Source of the DNA: Fimbriimonas planktonicus
GTDB lineage: Bacteria; Armatimonadota; Fimbriimonadia; Fimbriimonadales; Fimbriimonadaceae
Direction: 5' to 3'
DNA length: 64,000 nucleotides
Assembly: GCA_965234685.1 (NCBI GenBank)
Contig: OZ248539.1
Span: forward strand, 1,736,001-1,800,000
Below the pieces are notes generated by a model. That model saw only the letters and a program-made list of their open reading frames with translations, was not told the DNA's origin and did no database searches. How positions within the stretch are numbered: position 1 is the first letter of the stretch; every line of letters starts with the position of its first letter. This document shows positions 60,166-64,000 of this stretch, one piece after another. Position numbers and translations under genes: made by a program.

Positions 60166-61017
60166 TCAGCGCTTGCCAAAAATCATCTGCGTAAAGTGAT
60201 ACAGGTCATTTTTCCAAACCGGCCATGTATGGCCGCCGGAATCAACGTGCCAAACATGCGGGACTCCTTTCTCCTTCAGGTAGCCATGTACCCCTTGGCT
60301 AATCCGCATCAAGCCATCCTGATCCCCGCAGGATACGAACAGTAGGCTAAGCTTCTTCGCCTTTTCGGGATCTGGCACTAGCTTGGCGGGGGCAAACGTG
60401 TTCGGCGCCGAGGAGAAGGCGCCAATCCAGGCAAACGTATCGAGATTTCCAAGGCCGAAGTTCAGCGTCTGACCGCCGCCCATTGACAGCCCGGCAAGCG
60501 CGCGGTGCTCGCGATCCGCATAAACGGTGTATTTGCCCTCAACGAACGGAATAATGCTGCCCAGAAGGTCTTTATCAAACTCGCCAAACGCTGGAGCCGA
60601 AGCGAAGACATTCCCTTCCGCTCGGTCATTCGTCTGCGCACGACCATTTGGCATCACGACGAGCATTGGAGCTAGCTTCTTGTCGGCGTACAGGTTGTCC
60701 AGAATCACGTTCACCGCGCCGCTGTCCATCCATTCGCGCTCCGTTCCACCGATGCCGTGGAGGAGATAGAGAACCCGGTATCGCGTGCCTGGCTCATACC
60801 CGGGCGGCGTGTAGACCACCAGCTTTCGGCGGGTGCCCACCGATTTCGACTCGTACTCAACCGTCTCGACCGTCCCCTTCGGTACTTCTCGCGGCACATC
60901 AAATCCTGCAGGTGCGTTCGCAAAAGCAGCCTTATCGTCCGGGCCCAGGGTGATCTGCGGCGGATTCTGGCCTATTGTGGTGGTTAAAGCTAAGAGAGCA
61001 GCGGTGTAGATCGGCAT
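60166..61017 (-). CDS. Exported esterase, CE1/enterochelin-esterase-like
   Basis: A 283-residue alpha/beta hydrolase. A weak signal segment (MPIYTAALLALTTTIG) is followed by YTPPGYEPGTRYRVLYLLHGIGG (oxyanion region), the nucleophile in ALAGLSMGGG (about S178) and a catalytic histidine in VDSGGHTWPVWKNDL (about H262). The family includes feruloyl and acetyl xylan esterases that strip acyl groups from xylan. This agrees with the GH10 xylanase 10 kb upstream, but the substrate is inference. Confidence 0.87.
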   Translation of the reverse strand: MPIYTAALLALTTTIGQNPPQITLGPDDKAAFANAPAGFDVPREVPKGTVETVEYESKSVGTRRKLVVYTPPGYEPGTRYRVLYLLHGIGGTEREWMDSGAVNVILDNLYADKKLAPMLVVMPNGRAQTNDRAEGNVFASAPAFGEFDKDLLGSIIPFVEGKYTVYADREHRALAGLSMGGGQTLNFGLGNLDTFAWIGAFSSAPNTFAPAKLVPDPEKAKKLSLLFVSCGDQDGLMRISQGVHGYLKEKGVPHVWHVDSGGHTWPVWKNDLYHFTQMIFGKR

Positions 61018-61035
61018 TTCGATTCAGTAGAGCAA

Positions 61036-62106
61036 CTACGCAAACAGCGGTTCGCAAGCTTCAAGCCGCGGACCCTTCTCGTCACAAACAGCAAACTGCG
61101 ACCGTCCGCTCATGCAGACTCCGGCGTAACGCCCCTGTTTGTCTAGGACGTAAAAGTTAAGGCCGAAGTTCGGTCGCCCACCTGGTCCGAGCAAGCGCTT
61201 TTCTTTGGTGTTACTTACAACGCGCTTCAGCGCTTCCAGCCCGGCATCCTTCGGGTGCTTCCCACGCCGAAGCTCCTCGACAATCAGATAGGAGCACAGG
61301 TTGTACAGGTTCGCCTCTCCTCGTCCAGTCGATCCCGCCGCGCCGATTTCGCCGTCCACGTACAGTCCTGCCCCCAAAATCGGCGAATCGCCTACACGAC
61401 CGGGAATCTTGAACGCCAAGCCGCTAGTCGTCGTCACGCCGCAAATCTCGCCCTTCGCGTTCATGCCGTTGCAGTTGATCGTGCCCCAAACGTGCTCGGG
61501 ATCGAGGATCCCTTCCTCCGCCATCTGAAGGGCCACCGCAAGTCCGTCGCGCTTCGTTGGGTCCAGGTAGTGCGTTGGGTCGGTTCTTCGCTTCCACTCC
61601 AACCACTTACCACGACTGTTTGGAGTGTTCAAATCTGGCTCAATCGTCATGCCCATGCCGCGCGCGAACCGCTGCGCGCCTTCGCCGACGAGGAGGTGAT
61701 GGTCGGTGCTCGCCGCCACCGCTTTCGCCACCAGCGATGGCGTCCGAATGCCCTCCAGCCCAGCCACGCCGCCGGCCCATCGCTTCGGCCCGTGCATCAC
61801 GCACGAATCGAGCTGAACGACACCCTCGGCATTCGGCAGTCCGCCGTATCCCACCGAGTCATCCTGCGGGTCGAGTTCAACGATGTTCACTCCGGCGATC
61901 ACGGCGTCGAGCACATCCGCCCCTTCCGTAATCATCCGGAAAGCCCGCTCCACGCAAGTCTCCGTCCCGCCGTTCTTAAACTGATATCCGTTGCCGGAGC
62001 TCACCACCAGCGGCCGCGGCGCGGACTTTGGGATGAACGAGAATCCAATCGAAGGCTGCAGGGCCAAGGCAGCAGAGCTGGCTAAAACGTCGCGGCGCGT
62101 GAGCAT
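61036..62106 (-). CDS. N4-(beta-N-acetylglucosaminyl)-L-asparaginase-like Ntn hydrolase
   Basis: A 356-residue Tat-exported enzyme. LTRRDVLASSAALALQPSIG is the signal. The body follows the asparaginase-2/aspartylglucosaminidase fold: DAVIAGVNIVELDPQDDSVGYGG and a self-cleavage site at GTINCNGMNAKGEICGVTTTSG, with Thr as the likely nucleophile. GRVGDSPILGAGLYVDGEIGAAGSTGRGE follows. It would remove the GlcNAc-Asn linkage or act on isoaspartyl peptides. TAAGAT (minus strand, 62113-62118) lies 6 bases before the ATG: predicted leaderless. Confidence 0.9.
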   Translation of the reverse strand: MLTRRDVLASSAALALQPSIGFSFIPKSAPRPLVVSSGNGYQFKNGGTETCVERAFRMITEGADVLDAVIAGVNIVELDPQDDSVGYGGLPNAEGVVQLDSCVMHGPKRWAGGVAGLEGIRTPSLVAKAVAASTDHHLLVGEGAQRFARGMGMTIEPDLNTPNSRGKWLEWKRRTDPTHYLDPTKRDGLAVALQMAEEGILDPEHVWGTINCNGMNAKGEICGVTTTSGLAFKIPGRVGDSPILGAGLYVDGEIGAAGSTGRGEANLYNLCSYLIVEELRRGKHPKDAGLEALKRVVSNTKEKRLLGPGGRPNFGLNFYVLDKQGRYAGVCMSGRSQFAVCDEKGPRLEACEPLFA

Positions 62107-62142
62107 CCGACTATCTTAACAACAAACGTAGGAAAAGCACCC

Positions 62143-63060
62143 TTACGGTCGAACACCACGACGAAATCCGCCAAACCCGAACTTGCTTGGGTTGTATTCA
62201 CCCACTAGCGCAACATCCGCCTTCTCCGGCACCGCCGAGCCGCTTGCCCAGTAAACGCTATTCACAATCATTCGCCGGAAACCGGGGTTCACAAAGTCCG
62301 TCGCCGCGCCCATGGTGCACGTCACCACGCGGTTTGTCACTCCCGCCGAGTTCACCGGCTCCCGAACCCAGAGGATCGGCATCATCGGCTCGTTCACGTC
62401 CTGTTCCGTGCCCTTCGCCGTCTTCTTGCTTCCCTTAAACTTCGGGTCACCCGAGGCCATCCCCGCGACCACTTCCCCGCGCATCAAAACTTGCGCGTTC
62501 TCGGGAGGAGCCGCTTCGTAAACGTCGGTGGTGCCAAAGACATTGGACACGCCGTTCAAGATCGGATGCTTCGCTACGGCGACGGCGCGCGTGCCCTGCG
62601 AGCCATGGTCGCCCCAATGCGAAACCCAAGTTTCGCCCAAGACTTGCTTCCCAAACCCGCCCGGCCAGGCCTGCGAGTTAAAGGAGAAGCGTTTGTAGGC
62701 GCTCTTGGAATCTGCTGGGTAGGCAAAAGCGTGGGTGCTGGTTCGGATTCCGATGATCGGCTTTCCGGCCAAATAGTAGTCAACAAAATGCTTCATAGAG
62801 GCATCGTCCCACTGCCGGAACCGGAGCATCATCACGCACACGTCGGCGGTCTTCAGCGCCTCGAGCCCGGGCTGATTCTTTTGGTTTTCGGGATCGATCT
62901 CGCCTTTGTCGTTCAGTGAGTACAGCACTGTACAGCGAAACCCTTGCTTCTCGAGAATCTTCGCAAGCTGCGGCAGCATCTCTTCCGAGCGGTACTCCTC
63001 GTCTCCGGCAAGAAGAACGGCTTGCATCGGCGGCTTCACCATTGCCAGTAGCTCGATCAT
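62143..63060 (-). CDS. ThuA-like domain protein
   Basis: A 305-residue protein related to the ThuA/class I glutamine amidotransferase-like fold. QAVLLAGDEEYRSEEMLPQLAKIL opens the domain, and ADVCVMMLRFRQWDDASMKHFVDYYLAGKPIIGIRTSTHAF is the core sheet. MGAATDFVNPGFRRMIVNSVYWA is the typical ThuA ending. There is no clear cysteine nucleophile. The family occurs in trehalose and other sugar utilisation and in planctomycete-like exported proteins. It starts directly after the stop of the SUMF1-like gene. Confidence 0.82.
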   Translation of the reverse strand: MIELLAMVKPPMQAVLLAGDEEYRSEEMLPQLAKILEKQGFRCTVLYSLNDKGEIDPENQKNQPGLEALKTADVCVMMLRFRQWDDASMKHFVDYYLAGKPIIGIRTSTHAFAYPADSKSAYKRFSFNSQAWPGGFGKQVLGETWVSHWGDHGSQGTRAVAVAKHPILNGVSNVFGTTDVYEAAPPENAQVLMRGEVVAGMASGDPKFKGSKKTAKGTEQDVNEPMMPILWVREPVNSAGVTNRVVTCTMGAATDFVNPGFRRMIVNSVYWASGSAVPEKADVALVGEYNPSKFGFGGFRRGVRP

Positions 63061-63903
63061 TTAGCCCTCGCAAACCACGCGGAAGCCCGCGAAGGGTGCG
63101 TCGGAGAGCCACCAACGGCTCTTCGGCATTTGTGGATCGGTCTCCTGCCAACTCGGCTGCCAGCGGCGACGCGTGTTGGGCGAAACCGCATTGAGCGGAT
63201 CGCGGAAAGTCGGGCCGCAGAGCAACGGCTTCCCTTCGGCATCCGTCGTCCACTCACCCGCGTTGCCCAGCATGTCGTAGAGGCCAAACGGGTTTGGCGC
63301 TTTCTTTGCGACCGGCATGGTCATCTCGTCCGTGTTCGTCACGTTCCAAGACTGCTTTTCAATCGCCGCTTTGTCAGCTTTCCACGGTCCTGCGACTCCG
63401 CCGCGAGCGGCCATATCCCACTCGGCTTCGGTCGGCACGCGGTACTTCTTGCCCGTGACCGAAGACAACCAGCGGCAGAACATCTCGACGTTCGTAAAGC
63501 TGAGGTTGATCGCCGGATATCCGCGGTGTCCCCATCCGAGGTCGGGAAGAATGTAGCTCTTGCTGGGTCGCGCAATGGCGTCGGCGGTGTACTCGGTCTG
63601 GTCGTAAGGCTTCGAGGAAGGCCCGCTGGCAAGGAACACATCAAACGCTTCCCACGTCGTTTCGGTGGTGGCGATGAAAAACGGCTTCAGGGTCGTGGTT
63701 TTTCCACCGACCGTCGAGTTTCCACCCGCAATCGGCACCATCTTAATTTTCACGACCGACTTAGGTAGCGTTACATCGTAGGGCGCGGGCGCCGCTGGAT
63801 CCTGAGCAACGCCCAAGCCTGCAAAAGAAGCCATGGTGATTACTAAGCCAAACGTGGAAAAAGTTCTAGCTCGAAGTCTTCGTGGGGTGGTCGCTTTACT
63901 CAT
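63061..63903 (-). CDS. Exported SUMF1/formylglycine-generating-enzyme-like protein
   Basis: A 280-residue protein with signal RTFSTFGLVITMASFAGLG. The SUMF1 fold is visible in FFIATTETTWEAFDVFL, YPAINLSFTNVEMFCRWLSSVTGKKYRVPTEAEWDMAARGG, FGLYDMLGNAGEWTTDAEG and the ending PFAGFRVVCEG. The two catalytic cysteines of formylglycine-generating enzyme are not evident, so it is probably a non-catalytic or different-activity member. It is coupled to the ThuA-like gene with no gap. Confidence 0.85.
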   Translation of the reverse strand: MSKATTPRRLRARTFSTFGLVITMASFAGLGVAQDPAAPAPYDVTLPKSVVKIKMVPIAGGNSTVGGKTTTLKPFFIATTETTWEAFDVFLASGPSSKPYDQTEYTADAIARPSKSYILPDLGWGHRGYPAINLSFTNVEMFCRWLSSVTGKKYRVPTEAEWDMAARGGVAGPWKADKAAIEKQSWNVTNTDEMTMPVAKKAPNPFGLYDMLGNAGEWTTDAEGKPLLCGPTFRDPLNAVSPNTRRRWQPSWQETDPQMPKSRWWLSDAPFAGFRVVCEG

Positions 63904-63991
63904 GGCGTCGTATGCTCTGACGGCTACCGCCCATTCACCGGTTCGGCAAGAGCCTGCAGAGCTAAGCCGTTTTACCTTAGTGGAATATCAC

Positions 63992-64000
63992 ATGGGCATC
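63992..64000 (+). other. Possible start of a + strand gene at the window edge
   Basis: ATGGGCATC begins at 63992, preceded by GGAATATCAC. Only three codons are present, so no product can be suggested. Divergent from the SUMF1-like gene, with about 90 bases between. Confidence 0.25.

Noticed and set aside
61255..62085. 276-codon + strand frame opposite the asparaginase-like gene
   Set aside because: Arg/His-rich antisense product; the minus strand gene has all family motifs.

Overview
The window reads as ordinary, gene-dense bacterial chromosome with several accessory patches. The best guess for the host is Armatimonadota, class Fimbriimonadia. The clues are four prepilins whose N-termini run FTLIELLVVIAI..ILAA.LFPVFA.AK, a style common in that phylum, together with PSD1/DUF1501/DUF1800 exported proteins, a nuo complex I and the general gene style. 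This is inference from protein style; no 16S rRNA gene is present.

Layout. 1-9300: end of a Gfo/Idh/MocA oxidoreductase, guaB, a LacI regulator, ahcY, a DUF1800-DUF1501 pair, asd and an AraC regulator. 9320-10979: initiator tRNA, its terminator, and an AbiE-type (type IV) toxin-antitoxin pair with a large inverted repeat over the antitoxin start. 11015-18880: dGTPase-like HD hydrolase, a glycosyltransferase, a DUF2993-like lipid-binding protein, YgfZ, a DMT exporter, a TMEM14-like protein, a small membrane protein, an MFS transporter and a serine hydrolase. 18888-27774: a broken-up nuo operon (nuoA-nuoC, then nuoD about 6.6 kb away). Between its parts sit three tandem prepilin + mini-lipoprotein cassettes, a BamE-like lipoprotein, a probable lipoprotein remnant and a secreted Asn/Thr-rich protein. 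27813-34977: gcvT, pyrF, nuoE, araD, an HD hydrolase, a YHYH protein, polyprenyl-phosphate glycosyltransferase plus methyltransferase, and tRNA-Ala(CGC). 35117-39056: a PSD1 cytochrome-like protein and its DUF1501 partner. 39326-47775: an orphan HicB-like gene, a two-gene restriction-modification system with a compositionally mosaic methyltransferase, an AAC(3)-like acetyltransferase and two unknown proteins. 47872-64000: carbohydrate-related enzymes (GH29, GH10, a CE1-type esterase, a TIM-barrel lipoprotein), an ADP-ribosylglycohydrolase, a fourth prepilin, a Fic protein with a four-half-site operator, a TlpA-like protein, a cupin, an asparaginase-like Ntn hydrolase, a ThuA-like protein and a SUMF1-like protein.

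Expression. At least fourteen genes have a -10-like hexamer ending only 6-8 bases before the start codon and no Shine-Dalgarno sequence, which predicts leaderless mRNAs. Other genes (DUF1800, DUF1501, the YHYH gene, GH10, prepilin 4) have clear Shine-Dalgarno sites.

The best candidates for something undescribed are the tandem prepilin/mini-lipoprotein cassettes, with matching closing hairpins and a shared 16-base leader hairpin, inside the nuo locus; the nested four-site operator of the Fic gene; and the AbiE operator that overlaps the antitoxin start. Functional statements come from motif recognition by eye; no database search was run.
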